In this document: positions 8,849-18,346 of the stretch, one piece after another
How the letters are laid out: every line of letters begins with the position of its first letter
Position numbering within the stretch: the stretch's first letter is position 1
Origin: Lewinellaceae bacterium
GTDB lineage: Bacteria; Bacteroidota; Bacteroidia; Chitinophagales; Saprospiraceae
Length of the DNA stretch: 64,000 nucleotides
Direction: 5' to 3'
Assembly: GCA_020636405.1 (NCBI GenBank)
Contig: JACJXW010000011.1
Coordinates: 1 to 64,000 of the forward strand
Program-made: the position numbers and the translations under genes
The notes under the pieces: model-generated
Database searches by the model: none
What the model was told of the DNA's origin: nothing
Seen by the model: the letters and a program-made list of their open reading frames with translations, nothing else

Positions 8849-9892
8849 TTGGACAAGAAAACCCGTGAACGGCACGCCCACAACAAGGCCGTCTTCTGCA
8901 GCCTCAACAGCATCAATGCGCTGTGCCACCTGCTCAAGGTGGACCAGCGCCGGCTCTTCCTCCTGGCCAAGCAGCCGCCTTACAAAACTTTCACCGTCCC
9001 GAAAAAAGGAGGCGGGGAACGGCACATCGAGGCGCCAGGGGTGGAGCTCAAAAAGGTGCTCGGAAAGCTCAACCGCTTCCTGCAAAGCGTGTACTACTTT
9101 GAGAAGTCCAGCGCCGCCTACGGCTTCATCGTAGGCGTACTGAACGACGACGACCGCCGCAACGTAGTCACCAACGCCCGCAAGCACGCCGGCCGGCCCT
9201 ACTTGCTGAACATCGACCTGATCGATTTCTTCCACGCCATCACCCGCGAGCAGGTAGTGGAGACCTTCCAGAGTAAGCCCTTCCAGTTCAAGAAAGACTT
9301 GCCGGAACTCCTGGCAGACTTAGTAACCTACCAGGGGCGCCTGCCCATGGGCACGCCCACCTCTCCCGTGCTATCCAACCTCGCCTGCCGGGAGCTCGAC
9401 GAGCAGCTTTCCGCCTTTGCCGAAGACATGCTCTGGGTGTACACCCGCTACGCCGACGACATGAGCTTCTCCTCCCGCAAGCCCATCGATGCCGACAAAA
9501 TAGACTCCGTACGGGCCATCATCGAGAAGGCCGGTTTTGAAGTCAACCAGCGCAAGCTGAAAACCTACGGCCCCGAAGACGACAAGATCGTCACCGGCCT
9601 GCTGGTCACCGACAAAGTCACCCTCGCCCCCGATTACCTGCCTCAGTTGGACGAAGACATCCGGCAGCTGCAGAACGTACTGTTGATCCAGAACGAGCAG
9701 GGCCAGCTTTCCACCCGTTGGGTAGAGCAGTTCAAGAAGAACATCATAGGCAGGCTCAACTTTGCCGGCTTTGTGCTTAAACGCAGCGACGAGCGGTACA
9801 TCGATTTGAAAGACGCCTATTATACGGCCATCAACCCACCCCAGGAGGACTTTGGAGCGGTAAGCTGGAGAGGGTTTCCTTATAACCTTTGA
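8849..9892 (+). CDS. Retron-type reverse transcriptase in the cas adaptation region
   Basis: This 347-residue protein is an RNA-dependent DNA polymerase. The active site YTRYADDMSFSS is at about residues 198-209, with RLPMGTPTSPVLSNLACRELD as RT motif 4/5 upstream and the first palm aspartate in LLNIDLIDFFHAI. It also has the two marks of retron RTs: NARKH (the NAxxH motif) and VTG in IVTGLLV. It is not fused to Cas1 and no maturase or endonuclease domain is seen. Sitting upstream of cas1 on the same strand, it could feed RNA-derived spacers to Cas1-Cas2 or act as a retron. The start appears to be TTG at 8849, since no in-frame ATG precedes the conserved region. The 259 bp upstream hold no gene and only weak hairpins. 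Confidence 0.88.
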   Translation: MDKKTRERHAHNKAVFCSLNSINALCHLLKVDQRRLFLLAKQPPYKTFTVPKKGGGERHIEAPGVELKKVLGKLNRFLQSVYYFEKSSAAYGFIVGVLNDDDRRNVVTNARKHAGRPYLLNIDLIDFFHAITREQVVETFQSKPFQFKKDLPELLADLVTYQGRLPMGTPTSPVLSNLACRELDEQLSAFAEDMLWVYTRYADDMSFSSRKPIDADKIDSVRAIIEKAGFEVNQRKLKTYGPEDDKIVTGLLVTDKVTLAPDYLPQLDEDIRQLQNVLLIQNEQGQLSTRWVEQFKKNIIGRLNFAGFVLKRSDERYIDLKDAYYTAINPPQEDFGAVSWRGFPYNL

Positions 9893-10336
9893 TTCTTTAC
9901 TTTCCTCGCTTAGCCTAAGAAGCTGTTTGCCTTTTTGGGTTGAAGCCTCATTGCGTAAGGCTTTCGAAAGCTTTAGTCCTTACTTTTTTGCGACAAAAAA
10001 GTAAAAAAACCCTTCCGCCTGACGCAGTCCTGGCTAAAACTGCCTTCCACTACACTGCACAAATCAAACTCGCACTTATGGTCCATTCATTGCCTCTTTT
10101 ACTTTGCTTACCAGGTTTTATCACCATGCCCATTAGCTTTCGCTGCTCAAACAGTGATTTGTGCGGACGTTTCGTTCCAGGCAGTTTCTTAACGCCAGGC
10201 CTGCTAAGGGCGGGCTGGCAACCTCATGGCTGCTCCCGGGAATTGCTTGAAGTTGCAACCTCTCCGGAACCTTCTGCCTACAGCAATAAAGCATTAACAC
10301 TCTGAGTAAGTTTCTTTACAAATAAAAATAACAACC
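9893..10336 (+). other. Intergenic region between RT and cas1, no convincing gene
   Basis: This stretch of 444 bp contains a perfect hairpin (9980-10004) and a run of sequence resembling a dispersed Bacteroidota intergenic repeat. An open frame at 9940-10305 has no recognisable domain and an unlikely composition (runs of Leu, Pro, Ser and Cys), so I do not call it. A retron-like RNA could lie here or upstream of the RT, but I see no clear branching-G structure. Confidence 0.5.
9980..10004. repeat. Perfect 11-bp hairpin, likely terminator or dispersed repeat
   Basis: The arms TTACTTTTTTG and CAAAAAAGTAA pair perfectly around the loop CGA. The hairpin lies 88 bp after the RT stop and is T/A-rich on both strands, so it could stop transcription coming from the RT gene. 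Similar ACTTTTTTG/CAAAAAAGT hairpins are common between Bacteroidota genes. Confidence 0.6.
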
Positions 10337-11314
10337 ATGCAACTCGTACTCGATACCAAAGGCCTGCAGGTCATCAAAAAAGACGGCGTCTTCCACATCA
10401 TCGGCGAGAAAGGCAGCAAGGCCATCAGCCCGGCCAAGCTCGACAGTATTGCCATTACAGCCAATGTCATGATCAGCTCGCTGGCTGTTGCCCTGGCCAT
10501 TGAACACAAGATCCCCATCTTGTTCTTCGACCGCATCGGCAAGGCCAAGGCGCGGTTGTGGAGCCCTTATTTTGAGTCGATCGCCACGCTGCGCCGCAAC
10601 CAGATGCGCTTTGCGGATACGCCGGAGGCCACTGCCTGGATCGTCGACCTTTTCTACCTCAAGACAGAAGCGCAGCTGGATAACCTGAAATTCCTTAAGG
10701 GCCACAGCTCCTCCCTGGGTATCGGCACAGCCATTGCCCGGATGAAGGTGGAGAGCCGCAATTTTGAAAACCTCCGGGATAAGCTGCTCGACGAGTGCCG
10801 CCAGCAATTGATGGGGGTGGAGGGCGGCATCGCCCGGAGTTACTGGCAAGCACTGGGGGATGGCCTGCCTCGGGCCTACCGTTTCAAGGAACGCAGCCGC
10901 CGCCCGGCAAAAGACTTTTTCAACGTAGTGTTGAATTATTTCTACGGCATGCTTTACTCGGTAGTGGAAGGCGCCACCTTCGCCGCCGGGCTGGACCCCC
11001 ACCTGGGGCTGCTCCATGCCGATGAATACAACAAGCCCGTCCTGGCCTTCGACCTCATCGAACCCTTCCGCCCCTGGGTAGACCGCCTGCTGGTGGAACA
11101 AGCGCTGCAGCGAAAAATGGACAGCGCTTTCTTTTCCAAAAACCAATTTGGATTGTTCCTCAATAAACACGGCAAGGCTTACTTTATCCCGCTGTTTAAC
11201 GATTTCCTCCGCAGCAAGCGCAACTACCTCAACCTGGAATCTACGGTGAAAAACCACATCTATTTTACTGCCGGGCGCCTGGCACAGCGCATCAGGGTAG
11301 TAATGGAAACTTAG
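10337..11314 (+). CDS. cas1: CRISPR integrase Cas1
   Basis: Cas1 joins new spacers into the array together with Cas2. This 325-residue protein has the N-terminal beta domain (LVLDTKGLQVIKKDGVFHI...) and the helical catalytic domain. The expected metal ligands are present: Glu162 in GVEGGIARSYW, His227 in LGLLHADEY and Glu242 in AFDLIEPFRPWVDRL. The length is typical and no RT or Cas6 is fused. The ATG at 10337 starts directly at the first beta strand. It is followed by a nuclease gene and then cas2, an order in which the two adaptation genes are separated by an inserted gene. Confidence 0.96.
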   Translation: MQLVLDTKGLQVIKKDGVFHIIGEKGSKAISPAKLDSIAITANVMISSLAVALAIEHKIPILFFDRIGKAKARLWSPYFESIATLRRNQMRFADTPEATAWIVDLFYLKTEAQLDNLKFLKGHSSSLGIGTAIARMKVESRNFENLRDKLLDECRQQLMGVEGGIARSYWQALGDGLPRAYRFKERSRRPAKDFFNVVLNYFYGMLYSVVEGATFAAGLDPHLGLLHADEYNKPVLAFDLIEPFRPWVDRLLVEQALQRKMDSAFFSKNQFGLFLNKHGKAYFIPLFNDFLRSKRNYLNLESTVKNHIYFTAGRLAQRIRVVMET

Positions 11315-11638
11315 GAGGCAGGGGAAACGCTTTATTCTGCTTCGGTAATGGAGGTAAACGGAAGTGCCCTTTAAGTTCGGAGTCTATTGTTATATGGTTC
11401 GATGGTTATATTGTTGTCTAAATGGGCTCAGCCTGCCAGTATTGCCGGGCCCGCCTGCTGTACCAGCATGGCCCGCAGGAAGACAGGCCGCCAGGCTGTT
11501 AACCTGTCCAGCGTTTGGGCATAGCAATATAACAATTTAGCCATATAACAATTCTGAACAGTACACCAAGAATACTCCACTCAAGGTTTCGCTCCCGAAG
11601 CAGACAAAAGCAATACTGAAATCGCCCAAGCACTTTCC
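11315..11638. other. Gap after cas1 with short AT-rich direct repeats
   Basis: No gene is seen. The stretch contains GATGGTTATATTG and then ATAGCAATATAACAATTT and CATATAACAATT. The 14-base unit GCAATATAACAATT (11524-11537) recurs exactly at 12656-12669, on the other side of the nuclease gene, so the nuclease gene is bracketed by direct repeats. Confidence 0.6.
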
Positions 11639-12640
11639 ATGCAGCAATTATCCCTCTTCGACGACGCCTTATACGAAAGCATCCGCCGCATCCTCGAGCG
11701 GAGCAGCCGGCCTCGCCTGGGAATACAAGGCCCAGGGGCATCGGTAGAGCGGAAGCGGCCGCCGGACACCCGCGCCTACTGGCTCATCGGGCGGCTACTC
11801 GCGCTGGAAGCGAAAGTGGCCCGCGAAGATACCGCTTCAGTGGCCCGGCAGTTGGCCCGACGGCTGGAACAGGATCTCGGCCTTGGCTACACTCCCGGAA
11901 AGCTCCGGCAGATGTACGAGCTCTACCGGGCTTTTCCGGATCAGAGCGCTCTACGCCCGGAGCTATCATGGTCGCATTACCAAACCCTGCTCAAGGTAGC
12001 GTATCCGGATGCCCGCAACTTCTACCACGAAGAAACCGCCATCAACCATTGGAGCACCCGGGAATTGGCCCGGCAAATTGAATCGCGCTACTACGAGCGC
12101 CAACTGGCGCCCGGCGGGCCGATAAAAGAGCACTTCGTCCTGGAATTCCTCGGCCTGGAGGGTGCGGAAAGGATGCAGGAGAGCAGCCTGGAGGAGGCTC
12201 TGCTCAATAAGTTGCAGCACTTCCTAATGGAACTGGGCAAGGGCTTTGCTTTTATTGGCCGGCAGAAAAGGGTGGTGACCTCCAGCGGCAAGCAGTTCTA
12301 CATCGACCTGGCCTTCTACCACTTTCTGCTCAAATGTTTTGTCCTGGTAGACCTCAAGGTGGGCGAGCTCACCCACCGCGATATCGGGCAGATGGACATG
12401 TACGTGCGCCTGTATGAAGACAAGTGGCGGGGAGAAGGCGACAACCCCACCCTCGGCATTATCCTCTGCACCCGCAAAGACCAGACGATCGTCCAGTATT
12501 CCATCCTGAAGGAAAACCGGCAAATCTTTGCTTCCACCTACCAGCTCTACCTGCCCACCGAAGAAGAACTCTCCGAACGGCTTGGGCTGAGAGTAGAGGA
12601 GGCCTTTTTGCCGCCGGAGCATGGGCAAAAAAGCCCATAG
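11639..12640 (+). CDS. YhcG/DUF1016-type PD-(D/E)XK nuclease between cas1 and cas2
   Basis: The protein has the two-part layout of the YhcG family: an N-terminal helical domain (about 40-170, with AYWLIGRLLALE and LGLGYTPGKLRQMYELYRAFP) and a C-terminal PD-(D/E)XK nuclease domain. The nuclease core shows Asp223 in FYIDLAFYH and Asp238-x-Lys240 in VLVDLKVGEL, followed by the family motif THRDIGQMDMYV. At 333 residues it is of normal length and looks intact. YhcG-like proteins are usually associated with restriction or other defence loci; the substrate is not known from sequence. Its place inside the cas1-cas2 cassette and the flanking direct repeats suggest a later insertion, perhaps used for defence or spacer processing. 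Confidence 0.88.
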   Translation: MQQLSLFDDALYESIRRILERSSRPRLGIQGPGASVERKRPPDTRAYWLIGRLLALEAKVAREDTASVARQLARRLEQDLGLGYTPGKLRQMYELYRAFPDQSALRPELSWSHYQTLLKVAYPDARNFYHEETAINHWSTRELARQIESRYYERQLAPGGPIKEHFVLEFLGLEGAERMQESSLEEALLNKLQHFLMELGKGFAFIGRQKRVVTSSGKQFYIDLAFYHFLLKCFVLVDLKVGELTHRDIGQMDMYVRLYEDKWRGEGDNPTLGIILCTRKDQTIVQYSILKENRQIFASTYQLYLPTEEELSERLGLRVEEAFLPPEHGQKSP

Positions 12641-12655
12641 CAATATAGCCCTACG

Positions 12656-12669
12656 GCAATATAACAATT
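12656..12669 (+). repeat. Right copy of the direct repeat flanking the nuclease gene
   Basis: GCAATATAACAATT here is identical to 11524-11537. A degenerate AGCAATATAGCC lies just before it at 12639. The copies may be a recombination scar around the inserted nuclease gene or just members of a dispersed simple repeat. Confidence 0.6.
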
Positions 12670-12690
12670 CAACAATTTCAACCATCCGCC

Positions 12691-12993
12691 ATGCCCCACC
12701 TCATCTGCTACGACATCACCTCCGACTCCCTGCGCACCAAAATGGGCCGCAAAATACTGGAACACGGTTTGGACCGCATCAATAAATCCGTATATTTAGG
12801 AAGCATTACCGAAAGTTCTTTGACACAGCTGGAGGCGCTATTGTCGGGCTTGCTGCAGCAAAAGGGTGAGCCGCACGACAGCCTCATCATCATACCCGTC
12901 ACAGCACAGCAGGTACAGGATATGCGCGTATACGGCGAAAATGGCCTGGATAAGGACGAATTGACGGGCGATAAGAGTACGTTGATTGTGTAG
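12691..12993 (+). CDS. cas2: CRISPR adaptation protein Cas2
   Basis: Cas2 bridges two Cas1 dimers in the spacer integration complex. The 100-residue protein has the ferredoxin-like fold opening LICYDITSDSLRTKMGRKILEHGLDRINKSVYLG. Asp8 in YDI matches the conserved Cas2 aspartate, and DSLIIIPVTAQQVQDM forms the later strand. It is the last protein-coding gene before the array and is transcribed toward it. Confidence 0.95.
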   Translation: MPHLICYDITSDSLRTKMGRKILEHGLDRINKSVYLGSITESSLTQLEALLSGLLQQKGEPHDSLIIIPVTAQQVQDMRVYGENGLDKDELTGDKSTLIV

Positions 12994-13692
12994 AGGGCCT
13001 TTGGTATTTTGGGTAATTCGGTGTTGTGGTGTTACGGTTTTATGGTTAGCAGGCCGCAACACCGTAATACCACAATACCAGAAAACCGAAAAACCATACC
13101 CCTCTCCTCATATCGAAACAGGCATATACAAACCTTGTGCACCAGTTTTATAGGTTCATATGTTTGTACGATTTGATTTAAAAGCTTTTACAGTTTATGG
13201 TTTTAACAACTATTTTTATTTTAGGGTTTATACATATAAAAATCGCTATACCAAGGCCCAAAAAGCCCTCAAGCAGAGGATTTATACTAATATGTATAAC
13301 CAAAACACTGAAAACCTTAACATTTCCCCTACGCAGATCAGTGAAAAACGGCAATTTGGTATCGATTTTTATCTAATAATTAATATGTACAAAGCTGGCA
13401 GTAAAAGCCTTACGCATTAGATTTCAAATAGATGCCAGAAAAACCGAAAATTGTTAAATCCTGCATATGTTCGAACCCACTCATTTTAGCTTAAATTACT
13501 CATTATCAATATCTTGAACATACGAAGCTTTTCGTTTTTTGTGAGGAAAAGTGGTTTTGTGACAGGGTATAAATTGCAAAAGGTGCATCTAAAAAATTGT
13601 AATATGGGGTTTTGCGCCGGCATCTTTGTTAAAATGGCGATTTGTAGTAAATTGCTGTGCAATAGGTTATACCCCTTTTTCGAGAGATAAGG
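12994..13692 (+). promoter_or_regulatory. Leader region of the large CRISPR array
   Basis: These 699 bp between cas2 and the first repeat are strongly AT-rich, especially 13140-13690, as CRISPR leaders are. An open frame at 13160-13420 is made mostly of Tyr, Phe, Asn and Lys and has no domain, so I treat it as chance. The repeat-proximal 100 bp (ending ...CCCTTTTTCGAGAGATAAGG) should hold the integration signals. Near-identical repeats next to this side and decay at the far end agree with this being the leader end. Confidence 0.7.
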
Positions 13693-16600
13693 GTAGGAGA
13701 GCACATCCAGAGTAGATAGGACTGCGACAGTGAAGCATACGGTTTTAAAATCGGCTGTTTCGGTAGGAGAGCACATCCAGAGTAGATAGGACTGCGACCA
13801 CAGACCAAATAGCTGTAGCCAGATAAATGTTTGTGTAGGAGAGCACATCCAGAGTAGATAGGACTGCGACGCTCCATAAGAAAAAGATTTTAAAGGTGAA
13901 AAAGTAGGAGAGCACATCCAGAGTAGATAGGACTGCGACGGCGAGATGTTCTCCTTTTCCTCCCCTATGTCGTGTAGGAGAGCACATCCAGAGTAGATAG
14001 GACTGCGACGGCCTGGCGATAAGAGCATGACCAACTTTACAAGCGGTAGGAGAGCACATCCAGAGTAGATAGGACTGCGACTGGTGCCGAATTCCTTTAA
14101 CATAGAGGAGTTTGTAGTGTAGGAGAGCACATCCAGAGTAGATAGGACTGCGACATATACGGTGCAGCAAAGTAAATTGTTGCCAGGGTAAGTAGGAGAG
14201 CACATCCAGAGTAGATAGGACTGCGACACGCTACAGAACCCTCGAGCTCAGGAACTTCTCCGTAGGAGAGCACATCCAGAGTAGATAGGACTGCGACGCC
14301 CTCCATTTTTTACTTCCGTGTCCGGTTGTAAAGGTAGGAGAGCACATCCAGAGTAGATAGGACTGCGACCTTCACAGATCTTCCAACGAAGGAGACGATT
14401 AACCTGTAGGAGAGCACATCCAGAGTAGATAGGACTGCGACGTGATTTGATAGGTGGTTGCCATAACGACATTATTGTAGGAGAGCACATCCAGAGTAGA
14501 TAGGACTGCGACCCGTCGGAGTCATTGCAGGCCGTGGTCGTGAGGACGGGTAGGAGAGCACATCCAGAGTAGATAGGACTGCGACGGTTGATCTCGATTG
14601 TGTCCAGATCCTGAGCAAGCGTAGGAGAGCACATCCAGAGTAGATAGGACTGCGACGGTTTCAAGGTCGTAGGTGGGATTAAACTCCACCTGTAGGAGAG
14701 CACATCCAGAGTAGATAGGACTGCGACCCGCAGCCTTGATGATATCCTCCTCGGTGGGTACCCGTAGGAGAGCACATCCAGAGTAGATAGGACTGCGACT
14801 ATTCGGTAATCCCCATGGCACAACGTGCCTCTGTAGGAGAGCACATCCAGAGTAGATAGGACTGCGACCTCAATAAGTTCCCTGTCCTTCTGGCAGGATG
14901 ACAATGTAGGAGAGCACATCCAGAGTAGATAGGACTGCGACGAAATCTCCGGCGGGGATCTTGTACCCGTTTAGGGTAGGAGAGCACATCCAGAGTAGAT
15001 AGGACTGCGACAGAGTTGGTGCATGTCGTCGAAGTAAATGCTGCGGTAGGAGAGCACATCCAGAGTAGATAGGACTGCGACATTTACAGCGATCTTTGCC
15101 GTTCCCTTTAGGGTCAGGTAGGAGAGCACATCCAGAGTAGATAGGACTGCGACCCATTTGGATCAGTTTTTTGATTGAAAAATTACCACGTAGGAGAGCA
15201 CATCCAGAGTAGATAGGACTGCGACGCAAACAGCCGTCAGAATGATAATTGCGATTTTTTGTAGGAGAGCACATCCAGAGTAGATAGGACTGCGACCGCC
15301 GATGACGGGGAACTCATGTTCGGAACCTGCGTGTAGGAGAGCACATCCAGAGTAGATAGGACTGCGACCTGTGTCTGTTATAGGCGTTAAATAAACTAAA
15401 GTGTCGTAGGAGAGCACATCCAGAGTAGATAGGACTGCGACATATAAAGGTGTGATTAAGGCGTTTAAGCGTAGGCAGGTAGGAGAGCACATCCAGAGTA
15501 GATAGGACTGCGACGTTTATCCAAAAGTTCATAGCAAAACGATTTAAGAGTAGGAGAGCACATCCAGAGTAGATAGGACTGCGACACAAGATTATCCTCT
15601 TCCGGGATTTTCCCTTTGGAGGTAGGAGAGCACATCCAGAGTAGATAGGACTGCGACCTTATCTACTGAGTTACTCATTTCTTTTCGTTTTAGTAGGAGA
15701 GCACATCCAGAGTAGATAGGACTGCGACTCTTAATTAAGAAAGCTACATTAATATCTTTTAGTAGGAGAGCACATCCAGAGTAGATAGGACTGCGACGTC
15801 TCAGCAGTTCCTTTTCCCCGATATATCCTTGAAGTAGGAGAGCACATCCAGAGTAGATAGGACTGCGACGCTTATTTTCATTTCTTTGCGCCCTTTCCTC
15901 TGCCTGTAGGAGAGCACATCCAGAGTAGATAGGACTGCGACGCCACGGTCGGACAAATCCATTCTATAGCCAGAGTAGGAGAGCACATCCAGAGTAGATA
16001 GGACTGCGACACATACAACCGCAAAGTTTTAGAAAATGAAAAAAAAAGTAGGAGAGCACATCCAGAGTAGATAGGACTGCGACCAGTTCGCGGAAGTCTA
16101 TCGTTTTTTTTCGTTGTAAGTAGGAGAGCACATCCAGAGTAGATAGGACTGCGACAGTGCCCAGCGCCTTATAAAGCAACTGGTTGCTAGGTAGGAGAGC
16201 ACATCCAGAGTAGATAGGACTGCGACGCATCGGCTTACCACGTCGGAAGCACATAGTCTTCGGGTAGGAGAGCACATCCAGAGTAGATAGGACTGCGACA
16301 CGATGCTCTCGTACCTGAGGGTGTCGAGTACCCGAAGGGTAGGAGAGCACATCCAGAGTAGATAGGACTGCGACATCCCACCAATTCCATTGTCCGTTGG
16401 GCTGTCCATTGTAGGAGAGCACATCCAGAGTAGATAGGACTGCGACGAGTCCGCCATCGCGTTGATGGCTCCTACGAAGCGGGTAGGAGAGCACACCCAG
16501 AGTAGATGGGACTGCGACGCATCGGCTTACCACGTCGGAAGCACATAGTCTTCGGGTAGGAGAGCACATCCAGAGTAGATAGGACTGCGACAAAGTAAAA

Positions 16601-18346
16601 GGACCGAAGCTCTCAACATCAATGGTAGGAGAGCACATCCAGAGTAGATAGGACTGCGACCGTTTCGTTTTGTCTTTTTCATCATTTGACGTACCAGGTA
16701 GGAGAGCACATCCAGAGTAGATGGGACTGCGACATGATTGCGTATCCGCGCCGCCGCTTCCCTGCTCCCCGTAGGAGAGCACATCCAGAGTAGATAGGAC
16801 TGCGACCGTAGATACCGGATGTGCCGGCGAAGCCGATGGGGAGTAGGAGAGCACATCCAGAGTAGATAGGACTGCGACAGTTATTCCCCATAATTTGACG
16901 GGCACGCAAATTGTAGGAGAGCACATCCAGAGTAGATAGGACTGCGACACTTGGGAATTCAGGTAATATGCACCAACTGACTTGTAGGAGAGCACATCCA
17001 GAGAGAGATAGGACTGCGACAGTAATGGCATGTACTTCAGGTCCTTCAATATGTTGTAGGAGAGCACATCCAGAGTAGATAGGACTGCGACAAAGGATTT
17101 CATAATCTTCTTCGGTAGAAACAGCAGTAGGAGAGCACATCCAGAGTAGATAGGACTGCGACTTCCCTAACGCTTTTTTAATTCTTTTTGTTGTGTAGGA
17201 GAGCACATCCAGAGTAGATAGGACTGCGACCATTCATGGTAATGGTAGGTTTTTACAGTATGTTAGAGTAGGAGAGCACATCCAGAGTAGATAGGACTGC
17301 GACGCGATCCTCAACCCATTGACCGGAGACACCCAGTAGGAGAGCACATCCAGAGTAGATGGGACTGCGACAACGTAAAGCGCGCTAGCAATGAGAAGAA
17401 GCAAAAGTAGGAGAGCACATCCAGAGTAGATAGGACTGCGACAAGGCGGCGAAAACATAATCGTGCCAGCTTTCCTGTAGGAGAGCACATCCAGAGTAGA
17501 TAGGACTGCGACAATACGGGGGAGAAGTGATTAAATTTAATCGAGTAGGAGAGCACATCCAGAGTAGATAGGTCCCGGCGCTACGGCCTGGATGTCGCTT
17601 CGCTCCAACTGCTTGCTTGACTTGAAATGATGAGTAGGTTGAGGCGTAGCCGAAATCCCGACATAGTGGAGTAGGCGAACGAAGGTAAGCCGTAACGTAA
17701 CTTCGTCGGGAAGAGCACATCCAGAGTAGATAGGACTGCGACAGGGAAATCGAATAAACGGACGTTCTCCACCTACCCGTAGGAGAGCACATCCAGAGTA
17801 GATAGGACTGCGACACGGTGATCAATACGAAGCTAAGAATCATTAGGGTAGGAGAGCACATCCAGAGTAGATAGGACTGCGACATTAATCCGTACCATCA
17901 CCAAACTTGAACCATGTAGGAGAGCACATCCAGAGTAGATAGGTCCCGGCGCTACGGCCGGGATGTCGCTTCGCTCCAACTGCTTGCTTGACTTGAAATG
18001 ATGAGTAGGTTGAGGCGTAGCCGAAATCCCGACATAGTGGAGTAGGCGAACGAAGGTGAGCTGTAACGTAACTTCGTCGGGAAGAGCACATCCAGAGTAG
18101 ATAGGACTGCGACTTCAACTTCTTCGTCGTAGTACCATATTCTTCTTCTGTAGGAGAGCACATCCAGAGTAGATAGGTCCCGGCGCTACGGCCGGGATGT
18201 CGCTTCGCTCCAACTGCTTGCTTGACTTGAAATGATGAGTAGGTTGAGGCGTAGCCGAAATCCCGACATAGTGGAGTAGGCGAACGAAGGTAAGCCGTAA
18301 CGTAACTTCGTCGGGAAGAGCACGTCCAGAGTAGATAGGACTGCGA
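13693..18346 (+). CRISPR. Large type III-B CRISPR array, about 60 repeat units
   Basis: The 36-bp repeat starts GTAGGAGAGCACATCC and ends TAGATAGGACTGCGAC. I count 54 uninterrupted copies from 13693 to 17512, spaced 69-73 bp apart (spacers about 33-37 bp), two more at 17779 and 17848, and interrupted copies between 17545 and 18346. Point variants occur at 16483, 16698, 16984 and 17336, all in the second half. Transcription should be rightward because the repeat then ends in ACTGCGAC, a plausible 8-nt crRNA handle, and because decay is on the right, away from cas2. One spacer is present twice (16227-16263 and 16519-16555). Confidence 0.97.
17545..18346 (+). repeat. Three copies of a 139-bp cassette inserted in CRISPR repeats
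   Basis: At 17573-17711, 17944-18082 and 18178-18316 the same 139-bp block follows the partial repeat GTAGGAGAGC...GATAGG. It is followed by AGAGCACATCC...ACTGCGAC, so 23 bp of the repeat appear on both sides. The block starts with the palindrome TCCCGGCGCTACGGCCGGGA (one mismatch in the first copy). It then has a spacer-like segment, a GTAGG that matches the start of a repeat, and a longer palindrome TCCCGAC...GTCGGGA. Between the blocks lie normal, unique spacers (for example 17743-17778 and 18114-18149). The copies differ by only a few bases. Confidence 0.85.

Noticed and set aside
8849..9892. The RT as a diversity-generating retroelement or group II intron
   Set aside because: There is no template/variable repeat pair, no maturase or endonuclease domain and no intron domain V; the motifs are retron-like.
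9940..10305. A 121-residue frame between RT and cas1
   Set aside because: Composition and overlap with a hairpin-containing dispersed repeat argue against coding.
13160..13420. An 86-residue frame in the leader region
   Set aside because: It is a Tyr/Phe/Asn/Lys-rich translation of AT-rich leader DNA with no domain.
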